DNA of 64,000 nucleotides from Lanius collurio (taxonomy: Eukaryota > Chordata > Aves > Passeriformes > Laniidae). A program made the position numbers and the translations under genes. How positions within the stretch are numbered: the first letter of the stretch is position 1; each line of letters begins with the position of its first letter. Location: the NCBI GenBank assembly GCA_020086605.1, contig JACBWW010000012.1, positions 14,383,855 through 14,447,854 on the forward strand, read 5' to 3'. This document shows positions 11,607-25,800 of this stretch, piece by piece. Under the pieces are notes generated by a model. The model saw only the letters and a program-made list of their open reading frames with translations. It was not told the DNA's origin and did no database searches.

Positions 11607-14600
11607 TTCTGTGACTCCTAACCCTGGGAAGGCCTTGGAAACTTGTGTGGTTTTCTGCTTTTGTTTTTGTTTTAACAAAAATCACACACACATGGAGGAG
11701 TGGCAGAGGCATGAGGAAGCCAGAGGGAAGGTCAGGGCTTGCTGCTGTTGTGCTGGGGGCAGGAAGGGAAAGGGCTTTGGAACCATTCTCTTGCTGTTAC
11801 AAATATCAGGGAGCATGGTTTCTCCACCAGCCAGCTTTGTCCTTAGGAAATCCTACCAAGACAGAGTCAGAGGTGCTTCAGGGCTGGTTTGCATGAGGCA
11901 AACCCGACCTTTTTCTGCCAACAAGAGAAATGGAAGAGGAGATGAAAATCTGTCAGATTTAGCTGCAATCCCAGCAAGTGACATTTCAGTGGAGTTGCTG
12001 TGGGCTGGGAGTACTGCACTTCAGAATAGATTTTTTGGCACAAATAATTTAATCCACTGCCTTAGCGTAACAAACACACCACCTTAATCATGTGTAGAAT
12101 GGTCTGCATGCTTGTGTGAACCAGCCATAAAGCCCACAGCCCATCCCTCGCCTTCATCCTCTGGGTCTGATCCAGAAACTGTGCCATTTCTGCCAAGTTT
12201 TGCTCCAGCTGAACTCCTCAGGCAAGTGAATCTTAACCCTACCCCTGTTTAGAGTGTTGAACATTGCTGTCTTTGTAAGAAGCAACTATTGGTAAGGATG
12301 ATCCAACTGTGGGTTTGAAAACATGACAGATAAACAAATAGTGCTCAAATGGCTGCATTTCAATGGAAGTGGTGTTGGGTGGAAAAAATATTTTAGGAAA
12401 AAAGCTGTATTTATTATTGGTTTAAATCTTTTTAGCATGATTACAGACTGGGAAGCCAATCTACCTTTTCATGTAGTGTGAAAGAATCCTCTTAAATGAA
12501 TAAAATATGGGATATGTTAAGAGCTCAGCAAAAAACATAGCAAAAAAGAGGAAAGAAAAAAAGCAGAGAGAACACAGGCAAGTCCCTGTCTCAGCTCTCA
12601 TTGCCATCTGAGAATTCGTGGTTGGGATCCTATGAAAGAACAACCCCTGGTGGGACAAGAATTAAAATTAGAAGAAGAAAAAAACCCTAAAATACAAAGT
12701 GACCCATGAAACCTAGCCCAGAAAGAAGGAGGGCCACCAGAGGAAATGAAGTTAAGGATGTGTTTGGAAGGAGTTTGTTTTCTCAAAGCCTTCCGTTTCA
12801 GCTTGCAGCTGATTTAAAACTAGGGTTGTGTTTCAGCAGCAGCAGTTGTAGGAGTGCAAGAGGGGAGTCTGTCTCCTTGGCCTCTGCCAGCATGCTTCAC
12901 ATGGAGTTGTTTCTGGGATTGGATTCAGAAACTGTTCTTGGGACCAGACCTGGAAGAAAAGCTGCCCTTTCCTTCTGGTGGCCCAAGCAATGCTGCATAG
13001 GGGCACAAAAGGTGTCCCTTAGCCTGGCTGCAGACAAACGCAGGAGATTGTTCCCAGCAGTTTTCCCCACTTGCAGGAATGGTCAGCAGTGATGCAGGCC
13101 TGTGCCCACCAACACAGGGATTTGTGCAGTGCAGCAACTGAACCAGATTTTGCTGAGGAACCAGTGTCATGCCATTAAAACTTCTTACATCATAAATGCT
13201 TGTAGAGTCATCATTCCCCCATCAGCTCTGCTTCTTCCTTCTCAGATCAATGGCTTCATAAGTATGCCTATTTTTACTTATTTTATTTACTTCTTGCCTT
13301 TGTTGAAAAGACAGCAAATCACTGAAAAATACCTTTTTTTTTTCAGGACAGTTTGTCTATTCAGCTCACTGTCTAGAAAGCATCACTGGAGGAGACCTGA
13401 GCAAGCCATCACAGAGCAGAGCTGACCCTGAAATGAAATGCCAGAAAGTTAGCCCCAAGATGATGTTCAACACAGCAAATTCCCACGAGGAGATTGAGAA
13501 TGACTACAGGAGTAGAGAAGGGGTTTATTCCAAAGGACATGGGCCCTCAGGAAGAAAGCCAAGCATGTTGTGTGGTGGTGGTGGTGAGACAGCCTTACTC
13601 CTGCTAGTGTCTTCAGTGCAGTGAGATTTTTGTGTTGTGGATAAAGCTCATTTTTTCCTCATGGCCAAGTGTTTGTTAAAGCAATGTCCTGCTTGCCTGT
13701 TGCCTACCTCTCCTAAACACACTGAGCAGTGGGATGGGCAGGACATCAAGCCAGGCTCAAAAACAATGTTTTAGCAACTTCAGTGAAAATGTCGCTCCTC
13801 CTACATGTGTACCTAATCACACAACGCACCCCATTCCCCCAGGCTGGCTGTTTTCCAAAGGCTGGGCTGTCACAAACTGCTAACAGCAGCGCTTTTCATC
13901 TCACACTGCTTCTCCAAGTGGGCCACATGTGGGCTGTTGTCCCCTTCTAGGCACAGACCTGCTCTCAGGGCAATCCCACTCCAGCCAGCGAAGCCTTACT
14001 CCTCTGCACACTCCCCCTATTACATTCTCCTTAACCACAAAATGCTTCTCTTTCTGTCCCCACATTGGGAAACTTTGTGGAGACCATGGCAAAAAGAAAT
14101 GACCCCTGGCAATTTTGTAGCTCCTTGCTGGGTCAGGATGGTTGTGCAGCAGCAGGTGGTGCCTGCTGTTGCATCTTTCCGAGTTGATGGCAGGAGCAGC
14201 CAGCTGTGTTTTCCAGTGGCCCAGGTTCCAGCCCTCCTCAGGGATGTGGTGGGTATCCGTGATGTCCAGTGATGTCAGCTGGAGGTTGCTGACACCATTG
14301 TGCAAACACGTTTCAAGGGATGGTTCAAATAATAGATAAACTATGGGGATGTTTCTGCTTACCAAGGATCTTTACACTTGAAATACTTGTACTAACCGTG
14401 TCTGAAAGTAGCAGTGTGGATGGGGAAACATAAATTGCACTGTTAAAAGCCGAGCTGAGTAAATGCTGCAGCAGGGATGTTTCAAGTTCATTAGCTCTTT
14501 ACAAAGCCATGCTTATACTGATTTGGATAGAAAAATATCTCCAGAGAAGGGGTGCAAATCTGCCATCATGATCCAGGGACTGAAGAGCCTGGTTGCCCCT

Positions 14601-17600
14601 TGCCACAGCACAGGTGTCTGGGTGCTGAGTGGCGCTTGGGAACACAACATCTCACTGCACGTCATGGCTGAGGACACTTTATTGCCTTATGTCAGCACCC
14701 CAGCACTGAGCTAGGAAGTAATATGTGCTTCTAGTGATGTGATCCCTCAGACAGCGTTTTAAATCAAGCTTCTGTCTGTGGGGAGACATGAGAGATCCCG
14801 TGACACCATTTTTATTTCAGGAAGAATAAAGGCATTCATCTCTGCAACATTGGATAGATTCACTGCCTTATCCCAATAGGGCATCTTCACATAAACAGCT
14901 GAATTAAACTGCAGTCTGGAATAGCAGTCAGGGGTAGGAAACTCAGGCACTAATTTTGCTTCTTCACTGAAACTATCCATGTTTTATTGCTCTGAAGGGG
15001 GGTAGCCAGCAGTTTGTGCTGAGGCTTCCAAATAATGGCACCATTTTTCCTCTGAGTCATTTTTGTTTGAATGCTGATAACTGGTATTTATATTTTCAAG
15101 CCTAGTTGTGGCCAGGACTGTGAGAAGAAAATCAAAAACAAGTTCCAACCTTTATTTTCATGGAATTTGGCTAAGCCATGGAGGTCAAACTGCAGTTTAA
15201 ATCTTTAAAATGGAGTTTTAGTTCTAAAAAGATGATTGTACCAAGATAGCCAAAAGAGGAATGGTGATAACAATTTTAATATCAATGGGGACAGCTGATT
15301 TGAATTAAGCCTTTTCTCTCAAGTGAGAGACAGCAGCCCTTATAAGGACCACAACTCTGCCATGGTGGAGCTTTCATGACCATTCATAGTCACAACCTTC
15401 CTGAATGCCATGTAAGCTTTGAAAACATTGTCCCAGTTTTACAGATGTGGGACTGTGGCCCAAGACTTGGCCTGGGACCTCTCCTGAGAGCACTCAGCAA
15501 TCCTGCAGTTGAGCTGTAACTTGTGAGAATCACTCCCATGCCCTTCTCACCTTCCTTGCCCTACACCAGCACCCTCCAGGCTGGGTCTCACCCTCTGCCC
15601 CTTGGGTTGATGACAGCCCTTAGATGGATGTTCATGCACTGCCCAGCTGCTTTGAGTGAGGGCAGAAGAACGAGAAAGCTCTCTGGCCCTTGGACTGATT
15701 TTACTCTCCAAGCAGTAGAAAATAAAGATAAGGAGAAAAAAACCCATTAGTGTGCAGGGTAGAAAGCAAAGCTGATGAAGGATATAGATATGTCTGCTCA
15801 CCACAACCTATGGTGTACTTAAGTAACATAGCAAAGGTTTAAAAATCCAATTATTTTATTTTGAAAGTAAGCATCACTTGTGAATATACAGCTGGGTGAC
15901 TTAATAATTTGGTGTTATTTTTAGTTCTTTGATTTGGTTATGTGTTTTGAAAGTTGTTTCAGCCTCAGTGGGTCTAACCCAAGAGGACAGGAAAATGCAA
16001 AGTGTATTGTCCTTGTATTTTTTCTCCTTTTTAGGTTTTGCGTCAATATGACTTTTTTTTCAGGTCAGTTTTTATTACTGTTGGATCTGAGCGTGTCCAT
16101 CACCACATTGTAAAGATGCAAAGCTGCAAAGCCACAAATTCACAGAAGGTTGCTGCTTTATCTCACCTTTTCACAGACCTGTCAGTTTTCCTTATCGTTG
16201 GCAGAAACTGGAGGTGAAATCTGCATGTGAAGCGCTTACAACAGGACCTACCCTATTCACCCTGTGGGATAGGACTTCCCTGTCTTCTCTCTGCCTGCCT
16301 TTTGCAGAGTTTCCGACAGCATCCTGGCTCCCAGCAGCTCAGACTACTGCGGTAAGGGGAGAGCCCTGCTCCATGAAACCCCTGCTCCTTCCTCCCAAAC
16401 ATTGCTACTGGAGAGACACAGAGGTTTATCATCTCCCACCTGACACTAGGGTTATTTATGCAATATATTCCCCCTCCTTTTGTCCAGAAAGCTGCATCCC
16501 TCTCTCCCCACAACTGAGGTGACTCCTGAGAAGCAGAAATCCAGCCCTGGGGCGTCCATCCTGCAGAAACTGCACCTTGCTGGAGACAAGTACTGCAGAT
16601 GGCTGCAGCTGCTCAAGCCAACTGGGACGGCAGCCGCCGGCCCCCACGCACCAGCGCCGCGGCTCAGGTGTCCTCAGGAAGGAGAGAATTAGTGAGGACT
16701 TTAATGCTGGATTAGGCTGCCCCAAGTTTTCCCTTTTTCTCCTACCACCAGCTCAGCCCATGGAAGCAGGCAGTCTCCGGTGTGGGTTACAGCCTGCGAC
16801 TGCCCCTTGGAGTGGCCATGTCCTCTCCCTGACCCACAGCCCCTCTGCCTCTCCAAGAACCTTGAGGTGGCTGATGTCTGGGAGCGTGCCCCAGGGCACC
16901 CTTAGGGCACAGGGATGGGAGCTGCTTGAGGTTACAACTTACAGCTCCACCCTGTCCTCTGCTGTGTGAAGTCTGGAGCTGAAACGAAGCATTTTCTTGA
17001 GAACAAAGGCTTTTGCCTCTTCACTCTGTCTTTTTCAAAACTCATCCACCTGAACATGGGTAGAGCCCCCTGCACAGACAAAATGCTTTCCCCTGTGTTT
17101 TTGCACATTTCCTTTCTACACAAAACCTTTGGAATATTCCAGCAGGCTGCAGAGAAATCTGCAGTCGTCCTGGCAGACTTTAAAGGCCCTAAAGTCTCAG
17201 AGGATTGAGCAACCCAATGTTGTGGCCTTGCTCTTTCTCCACAGAGGGAGAAACAACATTCCCCCTGTGGTCTGAGCTGCAACCATTAATGTAACTACTG
17301 CAAATCTGGAGCTGATGACTTGTTGAGTGGTAGCTGGTAGGCTTCTCTTCTGGATTTAGACAGCCCAGCAGGCTGCCCTTCTTCAGCAGTCGTGTGGAAA
17401 GCCGCAGAGAAGATCAGGATATTGCAATAATGCTGTCTTTCTTAAAAGCCAGTTCAGTGGCTGAATGAGCTCATGTGGATTCAGGACAAAAAACTCATAG
17501 TCATGCATCACAGAAATAAGAATTATAAAAGATTTCATATATGATTTACCCCTGGGACTTAGAGATTTGCCAAAACCACTGTGTGCTGAAAACCAGAACA

Positions 17601-20600
17601 TACAAGGATATCACTTTTACTCCATTTCTCATCTTTCCTTGAACATCTGCTACTCGTTGTTGCTAGAGGGAGCTTTGGGATGAAGAGACACACCAGATCT
17701 GACCCACTCTCATAATTGTTTTACTCTCTGCTATGTGGTATTCACTTTTTAAGCACAGTTGACTTTGAACAGCTCACCAAGGCTTATCTGCTACCGTGCT
17801 CAGGAGCTGATCCTCACCTTCTGAGAATTGCCCATCTAAGTTTCCTCCTGATAATTAATCAGTATTTCCCAAAGGGTAATTAAAAAGCTTTTGTTAACAT
17901 CTGTCCGATCTGCCTGCTGAATTGAAGACACCTTGGAGGCCGTAGTTTGTTACAAATGTGCCCATGTCAAACAGCTGGAGTGCAATGACCCTGCTTTGGC
18001 TCCCAGTTCTAGCGAAGGTGCCAAGTCCCAAGGAACTGCACCTCAAAAGAGCAGGTTCCTCCACTGTCATGTGGTTTCAGGTAACCAGTGCTGTCCTCTC
18101 ACAGAAGGATTAGCAGCAGGATTGACAAGACAGGAGGAATCAAACTGCTTTTTGTGGAGACACAACCTCAGAAAAACCTCTGGCCCTGGGGATTTACATT
18201 TCATTTTCTGCTCTACAAGTGCAAACAGAGTAGAGAAGCTGCACCCAGGCTGATGACTCCTGACACTCCTCCTGCTCGAGATGTGAGGCAGCAGGAAAAA
18301 TCATGGTTGTGACACATTAAGTAACTGAATTCCATCTGCCCACATCAAGAGCCATGCTCTGGGCAGCATCATTTGGCTGGTGGTATATGAAGTTTCTCAA
18401 GGAGAGCTGAAGCAAAATTCTCACTTTGGGAAGCTGGTGGAGCTTTAGGAGTTTATGCAAATACACCATGAGGAATCAGTGTTTTGCACAAGAAATATTT
18501 TGAAGTAAGCCCAATTCTCCTTCAGCCAGTGCGATTATCCCTCAGCATTTTCAGTCTTGTCTAAACCAGGCTTCTCTCAGGGAGGTTTCACTTCCAACAC
18601 ACATTTTTGTTCATAGGACGAGTAAGAGAAGGTAGGACAATCTCATGGTACAGATGCTGAGCTGAGCTACAGGGTACACCGAGGCAATTCATGGCTCAAG
18701 CCACAGACCCTGCCTGCCTGTAGCTGTGCCACTCAGAGCAGAACCCCAAAGCAGATGGGGCACAAGAATGTTGGGCTTCTGTTGAATGCGTCAGACGTCC
18801 TGGCACAGGTTTTGCATCAGATTGTGCTGTGGGCATGCGCTTCATGGACCAGAGCCCAATTCATTGCACACTGCCCATGTTGTTGTTCCCCTGCCATGGG
18901 CTCTGCAATGCTGCTGCTGTGGGTAAATGGCCATTGTCAGCCAAAGCTTTGGAAAAAACCTCAAGAAAACATCCAGAACTCAGCTCACCAGCACAACTGT
19001 AGTCTGTTTGGAGAGGTCAAACTGCACATCACAAGGTTTGTGTTCAGCCTCTTCAGCTCAGCTTGGTGAGCCTGTTTGAGCTGCTGAAGATGCTCAGCTT
19101 AGGTGGATATAGGAGCAAGTTTGCCTTGCACAAGAAAGTCAGTTTTTGGGAAAAGTTTTCAACAACTTTCAGGAGAAACTTCAATCTGTGCTAATAAAAA
19201 TTCACAGATATTTTTGACCTGACACGAGGTAATCCTGTGACTTCCAGCACTAACACAGCCCCACGCATTTCCGCAGTCATGTGGCTGACAAGACACAGTT
19301 TGGTGGACAACCCCTCACAACCCCAGTGGGAAGAGTGAGCCTTGACAGCCCCCACAGCTTGAAAAGGGCAAGGTTTCAATCCCCAAAATATCATTCTCCA
19401 CTCGCCAGCAGTGTGGGGCTGCTGTGGCAGGATGTTTTAAGCCAGGACATGCAGTGGTGAAGTCTATAAAAAACAGCTGTCAGAGCCTTTGGGGCACTGC
19501 TGTCCCCGGGGGCTCCCAGGAGCCCACAGGCATCTTGGTGATGATGTCCCTGTCAGCTGAGGCACAGTCTGTGTGAGCCCCATGGGAATGGCACCCCTGA
19601 GCTCCCACATCCTTCCCTGGGACTGCACGTGGTCTGGCACTGTTTTTAATTCTGATGTCCCAAAGGTGAATCTGGTTGAGCGAGGGGGAGGTGTGTTGGG
19701 ATCTATGGTTGTAGCAAGAATTGACCAGTGTGAAGGACAAAAAGAAATAACCAATGGATCCCATTTTACAAAAACGCAGGTCAGAGGGGTGTGAGTGTAT
19801 TAAACCTGCAGTGTCACAACACTGCCTTGCCATTCCTCTAGTGGGTCACATAGGATGTTTTGGAGATGGTGGCCCACACACATCCTTTTGGACTGTGAGC
19901 AGGGGCTCCTGCTCCCTGAGCACCTCTTACATGTTTGAAGATAGTGATGGCCATGAATTTCCCCATGCTCAACCAGGAGGGCCAAGGGCTCATGCAACAC
20001 CTGATGTCTTCAGGTACCACTTGGTACCACTGGCCAGGCTGAGCCAGTCTCCCATGAAAACTTTTTCATCAGCTGGCATGAGGTCCCATCTGGGTCAAGG
20101 AAACTTCCTACTGGAAGGGCTCAGTTCTAACTTTTTTTTAAAGCAGCTCTCTGATTTATATTTTGATCTAAAATTTTTAGGGCTCCCCAGGCAAATCTCA
20201 CCTCGGATGGCAGATCCTGGTATTGCAGATGGAAGAAATAACCAGTAGTAAATAACATGACATGCACCAGGTTTTCCACACATCATTATGGAGGAATCCA
20301 GGTGCCCAGAATAGATTTACGACATACAGAAGCAGAAAACTGCAAAAGTAACGAACATTTTAAAGCAGAGAATGTGCCTGCTCAATAGATAAATCTTTTT
20401 TATTAGGGAGAAGAGAGTACTATTCTGAATATACCCTTTTGGATTGATTTTCTAGTATCAAACTTTTGGATTAAAAAAAAATATCTGCTATAGATCCCCA
20501 TGTGTCAAGGATATTAGCTGATGGCAGGACAGCTTGTGCAAAGCGTGTGCACGCAGCTACTGGTGGCTCCTGGAAAACACTTGTTTTCTGGGTGCCAGCC

Positions 20601-21835
20601 ACCACCTCTCTGTGTGCCACAGTTATTTTGGGCAAGGTTGGGTGGTTTGGTATAGAGACAACTGGCTTTGAAATCCTCTGCTGTGCTTTATAAGGAAGGA
20701 TCCCAGGGATGCAGGATGTGGGAGGAGGGCTGAGGCACAGGCAAGCCAGAAGGAAGCACTGGGAACATGGAGGTGGGAGCTTTATAGGATAAAAGGAGGG
20801 GACAAGGACAAACTGAGGGGACAAATAAAATGCTAAAGACAGAGCTACACTGCTGAATACTTCAGGCAGTTAGAATAACCATTCACACCTCAGAAATGCC
20901 AGGCTTTATTTAACATGTCATTTTTTTGCCCTTTTGCCCCCAGCCCTGGAGGGGAGGGAGCAGCTGCATGGCAGACCCAGAAACCCAAATCCTGCCTCCT
21001 CTGCTTTCTCCAGAAAAAAATGTGTTTTGGGAGCTTTGCTTGCAGTATTTGTGCTTTGCCAGCTCCTGCATCTGCAGGCCAGGACACGGTGCAGATTTTT
21101 TCTGCCCCTAGGATGCTCTGAGCTGGAAGCACCCACAGATTGGTTTTGTTGCAGAATTATGTTTTCCTTCTGCAATAAAAATTAAACCATTGAGTAAGAT
21201 ACTCCCAGTTGGAAACATGAAAATCTGCAAAGGGAAAGCACAGGAAAGGGTTTTGTTTCCATGCTAGCCCCATATGCACTGATGAACAATGAAATGTAGT
21301 GACTTCTGCAACATTCATAAACGCAGACTGCCAGGGCAGACTTGGGGCTGGAAGAGGCAGAAGATGGTCTCTGTGAATCTTTGGTTGGATCCAGAGGGTG
21401 GACTGTGTGTTCCTCACTGCACCAAAAGGAAAAAGAAGGCAAAGCATGAGTCCTGACTCATACCTGCACCGAGAACATACGCACAAAAAAATTACCAAAG
21501 TTCTTCAGATGTTATTTGGGCAGGGAAAAAGCAAAGGCGGATGTAGGAATTTCTCACCAGCTGGGAAAAATGAGAATGTAATTGCAAAGATGCAGTATCC
21601 TCTACCTTCCCTGCTCCAGGTCTTCAGTTGAAATGTGAAATGTGCTGCTTCATTCTGCTATGATGGGGACAAAATCAAACACAGCGGTGCAGCCATGTGG
21701 GCCAGCCATGGAAAGCCAACACTTGTGGGCTCATAAAAGGAAAACTCTGGGTGCCTCCCTGCACCCACCTGGCACAGAGTGGGGCTCAAGCACCCCGAAA
21801 TCAGCGTGGCTCTGGCAGGTGACCCAGTGGAGGGG
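11607..21835. other. Intergenic DNA without a supported gene
   Basis: About 10 kb in which I find no recognisable protein, RNA gene or complete mobile element. Open frames are short (under about 165 codons), mutually overlapping and without good splice context. A TT-less short direct repeat GGTACCACT occurs twice at about 20,015-20,032. Confidence 0.5.
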
Positions 21836-21839
21836 GTTG

Positions 21840-22330
21840 GCCCTGTGAGGTGACTGCAGCAAGGAGACGGGGATGGAGCCCTGGGCGCCCACCGGTGCTT
21901 TTCCCCAGGCAAGGAAGGAGTCGGTTGCAGGCGGCAGGAAGGCGGATGGGGAGGGATGGAAAGGAAGAACCCCCCGATGAGAGGCCACAGCTGATGGCCG
22001 TGCCCAGGGAGCGCGCCCCGGCTGCTTCTGGTCCGGAAACGCCGTCGGGGGGCCCAGCGAGGGCGAGCTACGCGAGGAGAAAAGCAGCCTCGGAGCATGT
22101 CTAAGGTCATGACACTTGACCTTGCCATTTCTTTTCCTTTTTGAAACCTGATTACGTCTATTTTTAGGCCCGTGCTCGGGGAAGGAGGGGGAGCAGGGGT
22201 GGGCTGACCCTGCCCGATGGCTCAGCTCCTCTGTGTTCCCTCCTTGCGCCTGCCCGCGTTTGCACATTGCAGCGATGGCCCCGTGTGCCCACGCACGCTG
22301 AGTGAGCCAGGGAGGGCACCAGGGTGTTTT
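21840..22330. promoter_or_regulatory. Moderately GC/CpG-rich patch
   Basis: This patch has more CpG than its surroundings (for example around 22,010-22,090) but is weaker than the islands at 10.8 and 55 kb. It contains a palindromic pair of AAGGTCA half-sites at 22103-22123. A regulatory role is possible but unproven. The 301-codon minus-strand frame that crosses it is best explained by base composition. Confidence 0.3.
22103..22123. promoter_or_regulatory. Inverted AAGGTCA nuclear-receptor half-sites
   Basis: AAGGTCA (22103-22109) and TGACCTT (22117-22123) form an exact inverted pair with a 7-base spacer. AAGGTCA is the extended half-site bound by monomeric or dimeric orphan nuclear receptors such as the ERR and SF-1 families. 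Occupancy cannot be inferred from sequence alone. Confidence 0.3.
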
Positions 22331-22817
22331 CAGCGCCCCAAAACCCCTGCAGACAGAGGTCTGCTTGGCATGTGTGAGGAGGAGGAGCTGGTTTGGACAG
22401 GGAGCATTGCTCCGCAGTGAGCAGCTTCCAAGGGGATTCGCTCTGGGTGGTGGGGGAAGACAAGGTTTGGTGCCAAGGAGTGAGGTTGCTGCAGAGCCGT
22501 TCTGATTGAGATAACCCGCTGGGTGCTGCTGGTGAGTGAGGGGCTGCTGGGAAGGTACTGGAGTGCAGGAGGGACTTGGGGATGTCAGAGTCAGAACCCA
22601 GAAATCGCCAGCTTTGAGACTGATCATTGCAAACAAAGTTAGGCTTTGGGTTTTTTTTCTTTAAGAGAGGCCAAATCACACTTGAAGAAACAAGGAAAAG
22701 GGTGTGAAATAATCATGGGTGGTGAGAGCAAAGCTGGTTCCTAAGACAACATTCTCTTCACCAAGTATAATGTCTATTTTATTTTACCATTTTAGCTTGT
22801 CTGAGCAATAAGAAAAT

Positions 22818-22860
22818 AACAAAAAAAAACAAAAAAAAAAAAAAACCAAAAAAAAACCCC
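22818..22860 (+). repeat. A-rich simple repeat
   Basis: Runs of 8-15 A residues are interrupted by single C or CC and end in CCCC. This is low-complexity DNA, possibly an expanded poly(A)-like tract. No retroelement body was recognised next to it. Confidence 0.8.
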
Positions 22861-25800
22861 AACCCTTAACCCTCTGGCAGACTGTTTTGCCAGGCAGACA
22901 CAGTTTTTTCTACCACTTTAGCTGCCTGACTGCCAGGAGCACAAAGGGGGAAAGCCAGGAGCTGGAAAGCCAGCAGCATAGTGGGTATCCCCAGCGAGGC
23001 GAGGCTTTCCCTTCTCTCTCCAAGACCTGGTGCGACTTCACCCAGTATGAGTTTTGCATCCTGTCTTTCCCAGCTTCCAAAAGCAAGCCGGGAACAATAG
23101 TGGTGACAATAAGGGCTGGGGACTCTCCAGTACTTTGTGCTGTTTTATACATGGACGTTTGGAAAAAAATAATGCTGAAGGCCACTTTGGTGATAGTGGC
23201 TGGGAGAGGGGTGGATTTGGCTCCCCAGGAACCAGTTCCCATGATCATCAGCATTCAGCTTTCCGGGGGATGCGAGTTCATGCCCTAAAGGGAGTCTTCC
23301 AGGGGGAAGCACTAAGAAAATGCTGCTTGGTCTGGCTGTATGGCAGAATCCCTCTCTTTTTTTATTTTAAAACAAAGGTTATCCTACCCACCCAAGGCCT
23401 GACTTGTTTCACATCACCCATGCAGCAGCATCTCACAAACATTCAACAAAAAAAAATATTGGGTGCCTGTATTCCAATGTGATATTTACATGCTGTTTCA
23501 TATACCAAATGCACACATATACACAGACACAAAGCTTTCTGCTTTGTGTTTTTTTCTTTAAAAGGCTCAGGGTATGGTCAACCAATTCTCTTGGCTGCTT
23601 AGCAACAGGCAATTGAGCCTGCCTATCAATTCTCAGTTTATAATAACCTGAGGCAGACCTAGATTTTTGTTTTCCCTTGAGCTTTTTTCTTCCCTTCCCT
23701 TTATAATAAATACCAGAAATGTAGGGGCAGCATGTGTCAGAAATCTCCCAGTGGAGTATCTTTCATCGCGCTGGCGGGGCTGCTCCTCTGGCAGGACAGA
23801 GCTCCAGGTCCCACAAGCCCTACTCTCCTTTGTTAAAACATTTGAGAGATTCATTCTGCATTAGACCACACCTCATCATAGATTTATCATTTAATTAGCT
23901 AAGTTAAAAATAGAAATTTTCTGTTTTGTATGAAAAACAAGACCCAAAGAGTTCACCTGGACTGAGAGACTGAATGCAACCCTCAAGATACACAAATAAC
24001 CTAGATATCTCTGTCTTTGAATGTGCTATTAAAATAAGACAGAATATAACTAATTTTACTGGCCAGTGGAGCCCTAAACAGCATGTCCTGCACTGCAACT
24101 TAAGGGGCTGGAGCTGAGGAGCCTTGCTGTGTCCCTGGGGAAAAATGGCAGTGGCAGAGCATGAAGGCATTGGGAACAGAGCATTGTGCCTTAGTGAGCA
24201 CTGAGGAATGGCTGCCTTGTGTTGGAGGAGGGCAGCACGTGGTGCTGATGGAGAGGTGGGCATTCAGCCCATCCCAAGAGGTGCCTGACAGGCAGTAGGT
24301 GGGATGTGGCAGGGTCTCATGGCCAGCTTTCCAGTAACATCACACTTCCTCTGGAACACTTTCGTTCTCCACTGGCAGCACTTCAGGGATGCTGCTTGCT
24401 AACTATCAGTGTCTGTACTCAGGAAGGAAAAGCAGCCTATAAGGCCTAGAGAGAAGGCAAACCTCTGGACATAAAATGTGAGCAAATGGAAGAAGCCTGT
24501 TCACCCACCTCTGCTCCATGAGCAGGCCCGTTCATAGAGCTTGGGGAAGGGATTGTTTTAGATGTGACCCCTCCATACCAGGATGACTACAGTTCTTACA
24601 GTTATCCTGTACCAAACCTAAGCATTTCCATAATAAAGAAGCATTTCCAGGGTACTGACGTGTTTTTTTACAAGCAGGTGAGCAGGAGCAGCCCAGTGAC
24701 CCTACATGTTCTGGATCACTCTAGAAAGAATCAACATTGCTGGTGCTGGTCTGCAGCCCTCAGCCTCAGCACAGCTCTCGTGCTCACACAGCGTGGTGCA
24801 AAGCCTGCACCCCTCCTGCCCACAGCCATGCTCTCCCTGCCCGTGGTGTTCCTTGCCCAATCTCCAGGTAGCTGCCAGCTCTCCTATCTGGGCTCCCCAC
24901 AGAGGATTAGCATTTTCCCTCAAGTGGGGAATCCTGGCTCTTGGGGAGAGGTTTTGTACCATCCAGCCCCTCACCTTACCGAGACATCCCCTCCCTCCCC
25001 AGGCATGGCTGGCCAGTGACCCACAGCAGCTGCAGAAGCAACATCAGATGTAGCACTAATTGCTGATGACCAGCATGACAAGAACACAGCACTGTCCCTC
25101 ATGTCCCTTATGACATCCCAGCCTGTCTGAAGGGGGCTGGCAAACAAACTGTTGCAGGGAGAACTGAAACACTCTCCCCCAGGTCTTTGCAAAGCCTGCA
25201 GAAGGAGTCTGATCCTTTCCTGGTCTCCACTGCAGGCACATCAGAGGATCAAGTGCTCCCCGGAGCTCATGACCTGAAGGATGGTCAGAAACTGCTGGCA
25301 GTGCCTTTGCTTTCCTAATCTTTCTGTGTGGGCCAACGGGTTCTTCAAACTGGTTCAGGCTGATTCCGGAGATGGCAGAGATCATGTGTATGGAGAAATC
25401 CAGTAAACATGCATGGATCTCCTTTCACAAGGACACCAGAATGTTCCTCTTGCCACATGAGTGGAGGTCATGCCAGGGAAGGAGAACTGGGAGTCCCCAT
25501 GGTTCCAGCACAGCTCATGCTCACAGCCCTCCCCTCGGAGCTGGAGGCTGCTGAATTGTTCTGAGCTGCTGGATCATATAATACCATCACTCATCTTTTG
25601 TTTGCTGAAAATTTAGCTGAGGATACAGCTTTCTATAAAACAGAATGCCTGGAAATGGAACAAGAGAACTGGCCTAGGTGTTCCTTAAAGTGAAACTTAA
25701 TGAAGTAGCACATCACTGGGAATGCACGTGGACAGGAAGTGTCTCCAAGAGGCATCTTGCAGGAAAGCCACATCCCTGTGTGATGAAAATGCAGTCAAGT

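Noticed and set aside
21731..22636. 301-codon open frame on the minus strand
   Set aside because: The composition is Pro/Ser-rich without a domain, it overlaps other frames on both strands, and no splice or promoter context supports it.
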